This document shows positions 26,322 to 35,167 of a stretch of DNA of 50,547 nt, piece after piece (the stretch's first letter is position 1; every line of letters begins with the position of its first letter). The stretch spans positions 1 to 50,547 of the forward strand of contig JALEGJ010000083.1 of the NCBI GenBank assembly GCA_022763115.1, written 5' to 3'. Source of the DNA: Aquisalinus sp. (GTDB lineage: Bacteria > Pseudomonadota > Alphaproteobacteria > Caulobacterales > Parvularculaceae). The translations under genes were made by a program, and so were the position numbers. The notes beneath the pieces are model-generated. The model was not told where the DNA came from and did not search any database. It was given only the letters and a program-made list of their open reading frames with translations.

Positions 26322-27152
26322 ATGCTGATAAGAAAAGCGGTTACAGACCGATTGGGTGTTTATCCGGACTTTTTCAGAGTGCTTGAAAAAGATGAAGTCG
26401 CTCTCAAATGGGTTTTTGATGAGGCTCATTACGCCTATCTGGAGGCACCTTTCCCATCTCTCTGGAAAGAGAAGCTGTTCACCTATCTCTCCCTCTTCAC
26501 GGAAAATAAGTATTGCGTGCTTCGTCACGCTGCCTTCCTGACGGGGCATGGATATCCGGCAGGGGACAGGGACAGTGCTGTAATGACACCTGCGGATGTC
26601 AGGGACTTGCTGCTCACTCCGCTGCCTGATTTTCAGCAATATGCCAGCTACCTCTCATATCTGGAAACTATCTCGAGGGCTAATGCCTGGCCTGAAAACG
26701 ATCATTCATTCGATGAAGCGATGTTCTTTGGTGCCGTATCTGTATTCCTGAAAGATGGTCCTTACTCCGAGTTCAAACTCAAATTCAGCAGAATTTTCGG
26801 GGAGGGATTATACAGCAGGCTGATGTCTTTGTTGGCATTTATCCAGTCTGCTCATTTCTGGACTGAACTAAATGCAGAAGAGCTTTCTATTGAGCCAGAT
26901 GCTGAGGAATTACTGCGTCAGTTTCCTGGCTTGCAGTCCAGTTTGCGGGAAAGATATGAGGCCTTGCTTCGGCGCGATAGAACGCATGGTGGCGCGATTT
27001 ATGGCAATAACACGCAAGTGCTTCTGCAAACCCTGACCACACTTGAGCAACAACCTACACTTGATGGCGGGGAAGAGTACGATCTGGGTTACGACATGGC
27101 TCTTCGCCGCGTTCGAGACATCATTTCCGCTGCGCGCAAGTTGCTCACCTAA
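26322..27152 (+). CDS. Stand-alone AhpD-like domain protein
   Basis: The 276-residue product contains LWKEKLFTYLSLFTENKYCVLRHAAFL at residues 48-74, which resembles the core of AhpD/carboxymuconolactone-decarboxylase proteins. The CxxC of AhpD is reduced to one Cys: Asn62 stands in the first position, Cys65 and His69 are kept. I recall similar segments at the N-terminus of PAS-histidine kinases; here there is no kinase and the C-terminal half is helical with no recognised domain. The ATG at 26322 has GAGAAAGG upstream; a TTG at 26298 is possible. Function is unknown; a redox sensor or adapter is a guess. A strong terminator follows. Confidence 0.75.
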   Translation: MLIRKAVTDRLGVYPDFFRVLEKDEVALKWVFDEAHYAYLEAPFPSLWKEKLFTYLSLFTENKYCVLRHAAFLTGHGYPAGDRDSAVMTPADVRDLLLTPLPDFQQYASYLSYLETISRANAWPENDHSFDEAMFFGAVSVFLKDGPYSEFKLKFSRIFGEGLYSRLMSLLAFIQSAHFWTELNAEELSIEPDAEELLRQFPGLQSSLRERYEALLRRDRTHGGAIYGNNTQVLLQTLTTLEQQPTLDGGEEYDLGYDMALRRVRDIISAARKLLT

Positions 27153-27177
27153 GCCAATGAATATCCTTCAGAATCAA

Positions 27178-27210
27178 AAAGGCCGCCGATGTGGGCGGCC
27201 TTTGCTGTTT
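27178..27210 (+). terminator. Rho-independent terminator
   Basis: AAAGGCCGCC (27178-27187) pairs perfectly with GGCGGCCTTT (27194-27203), followed by GCTGTTTT. It lies between the AhpD-like gene and the convergent nhaA gene and probably serves both. Confidence 0.88.
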
Positions 27211-27223
27211 TGTTGCTTGTAAA

Positions 27224-28426
27224 TTACATTGCTGGTTGAGCGTCAGGAACGTGTTGACTTTTCTGCTTGAGGCTCATTTTCAGAACGAAAAAGCCGACAA
27301 TACCTGATGCTATCGAACCGGTCAGTACACCCATCCGCACCTGGTTTAGGGTCTCGGCATCACTGAAAGCCAGCGTACCGATAAACAGACTCATGGTGAA
27401 GCCGACACCAGTCAAACAGGCAACGCCATACAGTTCTTTCCAGCCTACGCCTGCAGGCAGTTTCGCAAGGCGAAGGCTCACGGCCAGGAACGACAGTGCC
27501 ATCACACCAATCTGCTTGCCGAAGAAAAGGCCAAGAGCCACACCGATGGTGACAGGTGCCAGGAACGCATCCAGGCTTAGGCCAGCAAAAGAAACGCCAG
27601 CGTTGGCGAAGGCAAAGATTGGAAGGACCATGAAGGCAACCCAGGGGTGCAGATCATGCTCCAGTTTATGCAGGGGCGATTGAGCCCCCTCCTTGCCATG
27701 CAACGGGATCATGAGCGCAACCATGACACCAGCGAGTGTCGCGTGCACGCCGGATTTCAGAACAGATACCCAGATGATGAGACCAATGATTGCATATGGC
27801 GTGATTTTTTTCACCCCAAGCCTATTGAGTGCGAATAATGCGACAAATCCGATAGCTGCAATAATCAGTGCATTGATCGACAAATCGCTGGTGTAAAATA
27901 GAGCAATAATCGCGATTGCACCAAGGTCGTCAATAATCGCGACAGCCAAAAGAAAGACTTTAAGAACCACAGGTACACGGCTTCCCAGCAAGGCAAGAAT
28001 GCCAAGCGCGAAAGCGATGTCCGTAGCTGCCGGAATGGCCCAACCGGAAATAGTGTCCGGGTTACCCCAGTTAAACCATGCGTAGAAAAGGGCAGGCACT
28101 GCCATCCCGCCAATAGCGGCGAAAATTGGCAGCGCAGCTTTATCGAAGGTGGATAGTTCACCCTGCATGATCTCCCGTTTGATCTCGAGACCGACCAGGA
28201 AAAAGAAAATAGCCATTAGACCGTCATTGATCCAGAGGAGCAATGGTTTGTCGATAACAAGCGCGCCGATCTGTACTGCGACAGGTGTGGTGAGGAGCTG
28301 GTCATAAAGGCCGCTCAGAAAAGAGTTGTTTGCAAGCAGGGCAAGAAAGGCCGCAAACATAAGGATCAGCCCGGCCGATGCCTCCAGTTTGAGGAAGTCT
28401 CCTACACGATTAAAAATTCTGGTCAT
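27224..28426 (-). CDS. nhaA: Na+/H+ antiporter NhaA
   Basis: NhaA exchanges two H+ for one Na+ or Li+ and protects against salt and alkali. The 400-residue product has the expected twelve or so membrane spans. The ion-binding Asp pair is in [19 protein letters not shown], and [30 protein letters not shown] and [12 protein letters not shown] are all family signatures. The ATG at 28426 has GAGGGA in position; the upstream in-frame extension to 28582 is not supported. It is divergent from the OxyR-like gene across a 434-base region that includes a palindrome and a small peptide gene. Confidence 0.95.
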   Translation of the reverse strand: MTRIFNRVGDFLKLEASAGLILMFAAFLALLANNSFLSGLYDQLLTTPVAVQIGALVIDKPLLLWINDGLMAIFFFLVGLEIKREIMQGELSTFDKAALPIFAAIGGMAVPALFYAWFNWGNPDTISGWAIPAATDIAFALGILALLGSRVPVVLKVFLLAVAIIDDLGAIAIIALFYTSDLSINALIIAAIGFVALFALNRLGVKKITPYAIIGLIIWVSVLKSGVHATLAGVMVALMIPLHGKEGAQSPLHKLEHDLHPWVAFMVLPIFAFANAGVSFAGLSLDAFLAPVTIGVALGLFFGKQIGVMALSFLAVSLRLAKLPAGVGWKELYGVACLTGVGFTMSLFIGTLAFSDAETLNQVRMGVLTGSIASGIVGFFVLKMSLKQKSQHVPDAQPAM

Positions 28427-28514
28427 TCTATCCCTCGTTGAATCAAAAACGTAACTATTCGTAGTCGGGATATATGAATGAAGTGTGGGATGGAAAGTGA
28501 TCAGCGAAATTTGT

Positions 28515-28537
28515 TTTGATAGGTTTTTCGTATCAAA
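28515..28537. promoter_or_regulatory. Palindrome upstream of nhaA
   Basis: TTTGATA (28515-28521) and TATCAAA (28531-28537) are an exact inverted pair with a nine-base spacer, about 90 bases before the nhaA start. The spacing and form suit a dimeric regulator such as a LysR-type protein, or a hairpin in the nhaA leader. The remaining upstream DNA (28540-28660) is AT-rich and probably holds divergent promoters. Confidence 0.4.
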
Positions 28538-28667
28538 TGCCGGATAGCAGGAGCTTCGCAGCTGATAGATTTTTATAATCAAAAAAAATAAGTTAATTCT
28601 ATTTACTTATCGATTCTGCAATCCATCTCGTAGCCATCGTCATACAAACCGAAAGGATAAAATTCAC

Positions 28668-28745
28668 ATGACCACCGCATTTACCCTGTCAACTGTCGCC
28701 ATGATCGGGATCGGGTATGTAACAGCCATCGCCATGTATTTTTAA
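28668..28745 (+). CDS. Putative 25-residue membrane peptide
   Basis: An ATG at 28668, with GAAAGGA about eleven bases upstream, opens a 25-codon frame that starts MTTAFTLSTVAMIG, runs through a single hydrophobic span and ends IAMYF before TAA. Composition and size are those of small membrane peptides such as KdpF- or CydX-like subunits, though it matches neither by eye. It precedes the OxyR-like gene by 115 bases. It may be a real small protein or chance; conservation would decide. Confidence 0.4.
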   Translation: MTTAFTLSTVAMIGIGYVTAIAMYF

Positions 28746-28860
28746 TTCCGGGCAAATGAGCTGATACTGAAGCGGGCGGATATCATCATCGATATGCCGC
28801 CCTGTTTCCAGTTGACCTTCCGGGTGCGAACCGGCTTACGATGGTTAGTCAAAATGAGTT

Positions 28861-29826
28861 ATGCCGAATGCCGGCAATGAAAGAACAAGAATGGCAGAAG
28901 CTGAATCACTGACCTTAAAACAGCTGCGATATCTTCTCGCATTGGATGAAGTAAATCACTTTCGTCGTGCCGCCGAGATTTGTGGTATCAGTCAGCCGTC
29001 CCTGACCACGCAGATTCAGTCCATCGAGGAAGTTCTTGGTGTGCATCTCGTGGAGCGCAGCCGCTCTGGTGTGAGTTTTACGCCCACGGGACGCGAAGTT
29101 GCTGTCAGGGCACGCCGTATTATGGACGAAGTCCAAAATCTGGTTGATTTTACCGCCGGGGCACAGCGCGGTCTTGTGGGTACTATACGTTTGGGCTCCA
29201 AGGCGACACTGGGCCCTTATCTATTGCCCCATGTTGTCGCCCGGTTGCACAAGGAATATCCCGACCTCAACCTCTATGTACGCGAGAGCACACCACGCGA
29301 ACTTGAGTATGAGCTGACGCGCGGCATCCACGATCTGATCCTGGCGCAGCTGCCCGTAACAGGGGCAGAGTTGGTTACCGAGCGGTTATTCCGTGAGCCT
29401 TTATATCTCGCACTTGCTACAGATCATCCTTTGGCGGAGCACGATGCACTGGACCCTTCCGACCTCAAGGGTTTGGAAGTTCTGTCCCTCAATCCACAGT
29501 TTCACCTGCATCAGCAGATCATAGATTTGTGTAAGGATTTTGGTGCTGTGCCGGTACGTGACTATGAAGGTACAAGTCTGGATGCTTTGCGGTTGATGGT
29601 TGGTATGGGGATGGGTGCGGCATTCTTGCCTGCGCTTTACGCTCGCTCTGAAATACCCAATCGCGGGGAAGTTGTGGTGAAGCGCATCAAAGGAAAAGTA
29701 ATCAACCGGTCTGTGGGTCTGGTCTGGCGCAAAAGCGCTGGGAAAGCAGAAACATACCGAATGATTGCACAGGTTATCCGTGATGTGATTGGCAAGAAAT
29801 TCGATGATATCATCGTTGAGGGGTAG
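28861..29826 (+). CDS. OxyR-like LysR-family transcriptional regulator
   Basis: The 321-residue protein has the LysR helix-turn-helix (LTLKQLRYLLALDEVNHFRRAAEICGISQPSLTTQIQ) and an effector domain that aligns without gaps to E. coli OxyR around its redox site. There the peroxidatic Cys199 position is His215 (FHLHQQ) while Cys208 is kept as Cys224 (DLCKDFGA). Peroxide sensing by the classic disulfide is therefore unlikely. TSLDALRLMVGMGMGAAFLPAL and SVGLVWRKSAG also follow OxyR. The start could be ATG 28861 or 28891; family alignment slightly favours the latter, but neither has a strong ribosome binding site. No catalase or ahpC is adjacent. Confidence 0.88.
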   Translation: MPNAGNERTRMAEAESLTLKQLRYLLALDEVNHFRRAAEICGISQPSLTTQIQSIEEVLGVHLVERSRSGVSFTPTGREVAVRARRIMDEVQNLVDFTAGAQRGLVGTIRLGSKATLGPYLLPHVVARLHKEYPDLNLYVRESTPRELEYELTRGIHDLILAQLPVTGAELVTERLFREPLYLALATDHPLAEHDALDPSDLKGLEVLSLNPQFHLHQQIIDLCKDFGAVPVRDYEGTSLDALRLMVGMGMGAAFLPALYARSEIPNRGEVVVKRIKGKVINRSVGLVWRKSAGKAETYRMIAQVIRDVIGKKFDDIIVEG

Positions 29827-29957
29827 GCTGAGCTCTTATGCTTCAAAGCGACCCTGATAGTTTTTTTCAATTCAAATTAGTTGTCGGGGGCTGTTGAGCA
29901 TATAGCAGCGCAATCCAATATCTACCTAAGAATTCCTCGTCAGTACAGGGAGATATC

Positions 29958-30671
29958 ATGGAACAGCTCAAGACGATGATTAATCAGGCTATGGCCAATG
30001 GTTCAACGCCTCAACCAGGGGCTGCTGGACAGCCGGGTCAAGCGGGCGGCTTGACGCTTGATTCATTCCTCACTGGCAAGGGCGGCCTTGCGACTGGCGC
30101 GGCTGCGGGCGGCCTGGTCGGTTTGCTTCTGGGCGGCAAAAAAGGGCGTAAAATGGCTGGCTCGGCGGTGAAGCTTGGCGGCGTCGCTCTTGTGGGTGGT
30201 CTCGCCTACAAGGCATTCCGCGACTGGCAGCAAGCAAAAAATGCCAGTACGCCGCAACCGGCACCGGTTGCGCGCGAGACTTTTCTGCCGACAGCACAGG
30301 CTGAGCAGGAAACGCTTTCCAGAACGATCATTAAGGCGATGATAGCGGCAGCTCAGGCTGATGGCCATATCGATGAGGCAGAACGCCAACGCATTCTGGC
30401 TCAGGCCGAAGCCGTCGGTCTCGATGCGCATGATCAGGGGTTCATCGCTAGAGAGCTTGCAAGGCCCGCATCGCTGGATGATCTGGTGGCAGAAGCGCGG
30501 TCTCCCGAGATTGCAACAGAAATTTACATGGCGGCACTGCTCGCGGTTGACCCTGAGGGGGAAACCGAGAAAGCATGGCTTCATCTCCTCAAAACCCGTT
30601 TGCGTCTCGATAATGATCTGGTGGCGCAAATCCATGCTGCAGCTGATCAACAACAGCTATCAGCGGCCTGA
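29958..30671 (+). CDS. DUF533 (YebE-like) protein
   Basis: This 237-residue protein has a Gln/Gly-rich head, then the DUF533 segment TLDSFLTGKGGLATGAAAGGLVGLLLGGKKGRK with glycine-rich membrane-like stretch and GGVALVGGLAYKAFRDWQ, a Pro-rich linker, and a C-terminal helical TerB-like domain (MIAAAQADGHIDEAERQRILAQAEAVGL). YebE is an inner-membrane-associated protein of stress regulons in enterobacteria; its role is unknown. AGGGAGA lies well placed before the ATG. A small membrane peptide gene follows after 20 bases, probably in the same transcript. A second TerB-like protein is encoded at 49328-49756. Confidence 0.88.
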   Translation: MEQLKTMINQAMANGSTPQPGAAGQPGQAGGLTLDSFLTGKGGLATGAAAGGLVGLLLGGKKGRKMAGSAVKLGGVALVGGLAYKAFRDWQQAKNASTPQPAPVARETFLPTAQAEQETLSRTIIKAMIAAAQADGHIDEAERQRILAQAEAVGLDAHDQGFIARELARPASLDDLVAEARSPEIATEIYMAALLAVDPEGETEKAWLHLLKTRLRLDNDLVAQIHAAADQQQLSAA

Positions 30672-30691
30672 TTGCGAGAAGGAGAACTGAA

Positions 30692-30835
30692 ATGGTTTTG
30701 GGTGTCCTTTTTTCAATCGCAATCATGTTGTGGATCGTGTCCTGGGTAGCCCGCAGGTTCTTTGGGCGGGAACTGGGCTTGATCCCCGAGCCTGTACGTG
30801 TTCGCAGACCCAGACGGCATGACAGGCGGGGTTGA
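30692..30835 (+). CDS. Small 47-residue membrane peptide
   Basis: An ATG at 30692 with AAGGAGA seven bases upstream opens a 47-codon frame. Residues 1-20 are hydrophobic (VLGVLFSIAIMLWIVSW), followed by ARRFFGRELGLIPEP and a very basic tail (RVRRPRRHDRRG). The strong ribosome binding site and the 20-base spacing after the DUF533 gene support translation. The basic tail predicts an N-out, C-in single-pass peptide. No family is recognised. Confidence 0.6.
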   Translation: MVLGVLFSIAIMLWIVSWVARRFFGRELGLIPEPVRVRRPRRHDRRG

Positions 30836-31004
30836 CTGATTTCAGGTGTGGCATGCCCTTGGCTGACATCTCACCAGAAAGAGATACTGACAAGGCTGTG
30901 TCATACCTGCAACCGTCGCTGAAATGTGAGAAAAATGCTGTTCAGTTGTTAACCTTATTCAGCTAGATACGGAACTTGTATGCTGTTTTGGGGGTTCGAG
31001 TTCC

Positions 31005-31715
31005 ATGTCTTCTTTCAAGCTGAAAATGCTATGCGTCGCTATTCTGGCTGCCTTCGTGATGACGGGGTGCAGTTCGCTGCCTGAGCACCAGTATTCAGAC
31101 CCTTATGAGCGTTGGAACCGTAAAGTTTACAACTTTAATGATGGCGTTGACCGCACAATTGTGAAGCCGGTCAGTCAGGTCTATGTCGCTGTCACACCGG
31201 ACCCATTGGAGAAGGGGGTCAGTAATTTTTATGACAACCTGTTTTACCCGACCGTTGCCCTGAACCAGTTTTTGCAAGGCAAGTTTGGCGACGGCTTCCG
31301 GGATGTGACCCGATTTACCCTCAATACAACACTGGGCGTTGTCGGCATTTTTGATGTTGCAACTGCTGCTGGTCTGCCGCCGGCGCAGGAAGATTTCGGT
31401 CAGACTTTTGCAGCCTGGGGTGTTGGCAGTGGTCCTTACCTTGTTGTGCCCCTGATGGGCGGGATGACCCTGCGCGACGGTATTGGCCGGGCTGCTTCCA
31501 TGCCTGTTAATCCGGCATTTTATATTGAGGATGCCGAAGCACGGTTCGGCCTTGGTGTCGGCGGTGCTATTGACACCAGCGCACAACTGCTGGAAGCGCG
31601 TGACCTTGTGAAAGGTGACGCCTATCTTTTTGTCAGGGACACTTATATGCAACGTCGCGCTTTTCTGATCAGCGATGGTGCGTCACAGGAAGAGGATCCA
31701 TTCCTCGCTGAATAA
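31005..31715 (+). CDS. mlaA: MlaA (VacJ) phospholipid-transport lipoprotein
   Basis: MlaA extracts phospholipids from the outer leaflet of the outer membrane. The 236-residue product has a lipoprotein signal with lipobox MTGC (Cys22). The body holds YSDPYERWNRKVYNFND, the defining MlaA motif, then YDNLFYPTVALNQFLQGKF, RFTLNTTLGVVGIFDVA and QTFAAWGVGSGPYLVVPLMGG. It is followed after ten bases by an RND/MMPL exporter and faces MlaC beyond it. The usual MlaFED/B transporter genes are not in the window. The start lacks a strong ribosome binding site; ATG 31026 is less likely as it would shorten the signal. Confidence 0.95.
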   Translation: MSSFKLKMLCVAILAAFVMTGCSSLPEHQYSDPYERWNRKVYNFNDGVDRTIVKPVSQVYVAVTPDPLEKGVSNFYDNLFYPTVALNQFLQGKFGDGFRDVTRFTLNTTLGVVGIFDVATAAGLPPAQEDFGQTFAAWGVGSGPYLVVPLMGGMTLRDGIGRAASMPVNPAFYIEDAEARFGLGVGGAIDTSAQLLEARDLVKGDAYLFVRDTYMQRRAFLISDGASQEEDPFLAE

Positions 31716-31725
31716 CGGGCGCTGA

Positions 31726-34173
31726 ATGATGGGCGAGTTTCTGGCAAAAACCGGACGTATCTGGTTCGGTTTACCATATTTGTTATTGGCACTTGTTGCA
31801 GCTGTTGCGGTGTTTGCTGCCGTGCATGCGCGCAATCTTGCCTATGATGCGTCTGCCGATACGCTGGTCGCGGAGAATGACGCTGAGCTAGCCTATTTTC
31901 TCGAAGTCAGTCAGGATTTCGGCGAAGGTGCTTTTGTGTTTTTAACCTATGAGCCGCGTTCCGGAGATCTTTTGTCTTCTGAAAATCTGGAGCGCATCGG
32001 AGAGATCCAGGCACGGCTTGAAAGCATAGATGGTGTGGCTGCCGTTACATCCATCCTTGACGTCCCACTGTTTCAAAGCCCCCCGGTAGAGCTGACACGC
32101 CTTGCCACCGATTTCCGAACATTATTGTCACCTGATGTCAATATTGACCTTGCCCGTGAAGAATTGCGCAATAGTCCGCTATATAAAGAGTTGCTCATTT
32201 CAGAGGACGGAACAGCCACAGCAATTCGCATTGGCCTTGAGCCTGATACAAAGCTGGATGATCTCTATCGAGAGCGTCAGCAACTTCGTCAGATTGTCCC
32301 GCGCACCGAAGAGATTACCGCTCGCCTTGCCGAGATTGAACCGGCTTATCAGGCCGCACGCAGGGATTTCGTGGCCGATCAGGAACGGCTGATGGAAGAT
32401 ATCAGGCAGGTGCGTCAGGACTTTGCAGATGACGCCATCACACACCTTGCCGGTGTACCGATGATTGCCTCTGACATGATCCGGTTCGTCAAAAACGATA
32501 TCGTGACATTTGGCAGTATTTCGCTTGTGATTGTCATGATCGCGCTTTTCCTCTTTTTCAGAAAGCTGCGCTGGGTCATCTTGCCTGTTGTAACAGCGCT
32601 ACTCGGAGTGCTGCTTACAACCGGGATCCTCGGTTTTCTGGGGCAGCCGATTACTGTTATCTCCTCCAACTTCGTATCTCTGCTGATTATATTTTCGATC
32701 GCGTTTACAGTTCATCTGATAGTCCGATATCGCGAAATTGGCCGAAATGAAGAGGGTCTTTCCAGCAATGAAATGTTGACCCGGGCCATGATCGACAAGT
32801 TTGCGCCTTGTCTTTACACCGCGTTGACGACCATGGCGGCATTCGCGTCACTAATGGCCAGTAACATTGTGCCGGTTATTGATCTTGGATGGATCATGTG
32901 TGTGGCCATGGCAGCTGCCTTTTTCATGAACTATACATTTTTCCCGGCAGTGGTCAGACTGCTGCCAGCGCAGCCGATAGTAGCCTCTGCTGGCAAGTCA
33001 CCATTCCTGCCACGGATCATGTCATTTATCTCCACCCGAGCGCCATTATCAGTTGTGGCTCTGGCGGTGCTTGCAGCACTCGTCAGCGCTGCTGGCATGG
33101 CGCGGCTGAGCACTGAAAGTCGTTTTGTAGATTATTTCCGCCCTTCCTCCGAGATCAGTCAGGGGCTTGAGTATATAAATGAGAATCTCGGCGGCACGAC
33201 GCCGATGGAGGTTATCCTCTCTTTCAAGCCATTTGAGGCAGAACCGGTTTCTGAAGATGATGACTTTTTCTCCGATGAGCCTGATCCGTATCCAGAGCGT
33301 TACTGGTACACCCCTGACAAGATTGCTGCGCTCCGGAAAATGGAAGCATTTCTTGAGCAGCAGCCGGAAGTCGGCAAGATTATTTCAATCGCGACATTGG
33401 AAGAGGTAGCGCGTGACTTTAACGAGGGTGAAGCCCTAAGTACCATTCAACTGGCAGCGATTGTTGGTGCTGTGCCCGAAGATCTGCGTCAGGAGTTTCT
33501 CACGCCTTACAGTTCTCCTGCAAAAGGCCTGATGCGCATTTCCCTCAGGATGCGACCTGTGGAGCCCCGGCGCTCCCGGGACGACCTGATCGCAGCTATA
33601 GAAGCATACGCGGTGACCGAGGTCGGTCTCTCCCCCGAGAATGTTCGCGTTACTGGTGTCACAGTACTCTTCAACAATATGTTGAAAACGCTCTTTGCCT
33701 CTCAGCGGGCGACTATTGGCCTCGTTGTTCTGGCGACATTTCTCATGTTTCTGGTGTTACTGCGATCACCGATGCTGGCTGTGGCAGGTGTCTTGCCAAA
33801 TCTTCTATCTGCCAGTGTTGTGCTGGGGTTCATGGGGCTTGTCGGCATCACACTGGATATGATGACCATGACGATTGCTGCAATCATTATCGGAATAGGT
33901 GTCGACAACGCGATTCACTATCTGCATCGCTACAGGCAGGAGAGAAGGGCAGGGCATACCCGGCGTGAGGCAATTGAAATCAGTCACGCGAATATTGGCT
34001 CTGCTGTTTATTTCACCTCTTTGACAATCATCGCCGGGTTCTCGGTACTTGCGCTGTCCAATTTCGTGCCAACGATCAATTTTGGCATCCTGACCGCGAT
34101 GGCCATGGGGCTGTCCCTGACAGTCAACTTGATTGTATTGCCGAGCCTTTTGATGATTTTCGGTCGGGACTAG
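31726..34173 (+). CDS. RND/MMPL-family lipid exporter
   Basis: The 815-residue protein has the two-fold RND arrangement: one membrane span near residue 12-35, a large periplasmic loop, five spans from about 260 to 420, and the same again in the second half. GIGVDNAIHYLHRYRQERRAGHTRREAIE and FSIAFTVHLIVRYREIGRNEEG are MMPL/RND signature regions with charged residues inside the membrane. Related proteins export lipids or hopanoids (HpnN) or act with lipid-binding partners. Adjacent mlaA and mlaC point to phospholipid traffic between the membranes. It starts ten bases after mlaA. Confidence 0.9.
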   Translation: MMGEFLAKTGRIWFGLPYLLLALVAAVAVFAAVHARNLAYDASADTLVAENDAELAYFLEVSQDFGEGAFVFLTYEPRSGDLLSSENLERIGEIQARLESIDGVAAVTSILDVPLFQSPPVELTRLATDFRTLLSPDVNIDLAREELRNSPLYKELLISEDGTATAIRIGLEPDTKLDDLYRERQQLRQIVPRTEEITARLAEIEPAYQAARRDFVADQERLMEDIRQVRQDFADDAITHLAGVPMIASDMIRFVKNDIVTFGSISLVIVMIALFLFFRKLRWVILPVVTALLGVLLTTGILGFLGQPITVISSNFVSLLIIFSIAFTVHLIVRYREIGRNEEGLSSNEMLTRAMIDKFAPCLYTALTTMAAFASLMASNIVPVIDLGWIMCVAMAAAFFMNYTFFPAVVRLLPAQPIVASAGKSPFLPRIMSFISTRAPLSVVALAVLAALVSAAGMARLSTESRFVDYFRPSSEISQGLEYINENLGGTTPMEVILSFKPFEAEPVSEDDDFFSDEPDPYPERYWYTPDKIAALRKMEAFLEQQPEVGKIISIATLEEVARDFNEGEALSTIQLAAIVGAVPEDLRQEFLTPYSSPAKGLMRISLRMRPVEPRRSRDDLIAAIEAYAVTEVGLSPENVRVTGVTVLFNNMLKTLFASQRATIGLVVLATFLMFLVLLRSPMLAVAGVLPNLLSASVVLGFMGLVGITLDMMTMTIAAIIIGIGVDNAIHYLHRYRQERRAGHTRREAIEISHANIGSAVYFTSLTIIAGFSVLALSNFVPTINFGILTAMAMGLSLTVNLIVLPSLLMIFGRD

Positions 34174-34196
34174 TTGGTTTTTTGGCTACCCGTCAA

Positions 34197-34811
34197 TCAG
34201 TTGCCATCAATTAACTCGGGCCAGATCTGGATTACGCGTTCTATATCACCGTTTTCAGTTTCCATGGCACTGCGGAACTGATTGCGATAGGTAAGGCCAA
34301 TATTTACACCATCGATAATGATATTACGGGCCTTCCAGTCTTCGCCAATTTCCCGGCGCATTGAGTAACTCACTTCGTAGGACGTTCCGTCAGTTACTGT
34401 CACATCAACGATAACTGTCGCGCTTGTGTCAGACCTGTAATTGGTTTCACGCAAAGTAATGTCGCTAATTTCTGTTGCCACCAGCGCGGAAGTATACAGA
34501 TCGACGATCGTGGCCTTGAATAACTCACGAAAGCGCTGCAACTGATCAGACGTTGCCTGTTCCCGGTAACTTCCCATCACACCTTGGGAAAAGGCTTCGA
34601 AATCGGTGACGGGATCAAGAAGGTTCAGCAACTCTCCCTGCAGGATTTCCGGATTTTCATCGTAAGTTGAGCGATACTCTCGAAGTATCTCAAGTGCCTG
34701 GCTTGATATGTCCCGGACCATCTGCTCCGGGTCACTCTGGGCGAAACTATTACTGGCGGGTACGAAAACCAGCAGAATTGCGAGAAATTTTAAAAGCGAT
34801 TTGCGTACCAT
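34197..34811 (-). CDS. mlaC: MlaC-like periplasmic phospholipid-binding protein
   Basis: The 204-residue product has a Sec signal (LLKFLAILLVFVPASNSFAQ) and the Tol_Tol_Ttg2 domain: VTDFEAFSQGVMGSYREQATSDQLQRFRELFKATIVDLYTSAL, the Arg-rich SYSMRREIGEDWKARNIIIDGVNIGLTYRNQF. MlaC ferries phospholipids across the periplasm between MlaA and the inner-membrane complex. It converges on the RND exporter gene with a 23-base gap, so the three proteins are likely partners even though mlaC is on the other strand. Confidence 0.93.
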   Translation of the reverse strand: MVRKSLLKFLAILLVFVPASNSFAQSDPEQMVRDISSQALEILREYRSTYDENPEILQGELLNLLDPVTDFEAFSQGVMGSYREQATSDQLQRFRELFKATIVDLYTSALVATEISDITLRETNYRSDTSATVIVDVTVTDGTSYEVSYSMRREIGEDWKARNIIIDGVNIGLTYRNQFRSAMETENGDIERVIQIWPELIDGN

Positions 34812-34958
34812 CGGTGTACTCCGTCATCATATACGGCCCTTTGACCGTTCCCGTTTGATTTATGCTGCTGTCGCGTCAGAAGCAATCTTTCACCCATGCT
34901 TATGATGTTCACAAGGTGTTGTTCACAACTCATGTGACATCGAAAAAAGGTCAAAAGA

Positions 34959-35043
34959 TGGTGCCCCTGGCCCGAATCGAACGGGCACTCCCGAAGGAAC
35001 GTGATTTTGAATCACGCGCGTCTACCAATTCCGCCACAGGGGC
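34959..35043 (-). tRNA. tRNA-Leu (anticodon CAA)
   Basis: On the minus strand an 85-base cloverleaf is clear. The acceptor stem is GCCCCTG with CAGGGGC, then A and an encoded CCA. The anticodon arm is CGTGA, loop TTCAAAA, TCACG, giving anticodon CAA for UUG codons. A long variable arm (GTTCCTTCGGGAGT region), typical of leucine tRNAs, precedes the T-arm GCCCG TTCGATT CGGGC. Confidence 0.96.
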
Positions 35044-35167
35044 CTGTTGCGAATGAGGACCTCTTCTGGTCTGTAAAAAAGCCTCCGTCAAGACGATTGC
35101 CCAGTGGTGGCGTTTTCGAGAGGTTACCTCAGTTGCCTTGCTCAGATTGAGTATGTTGATATGCCGG

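Noticed and set aside
28427-28620. nhaA-type sodium or lithium riboswitch
   Set aside because: The leader is long enough, but I cannot recall and match the conserved core with certainty; left as a check.
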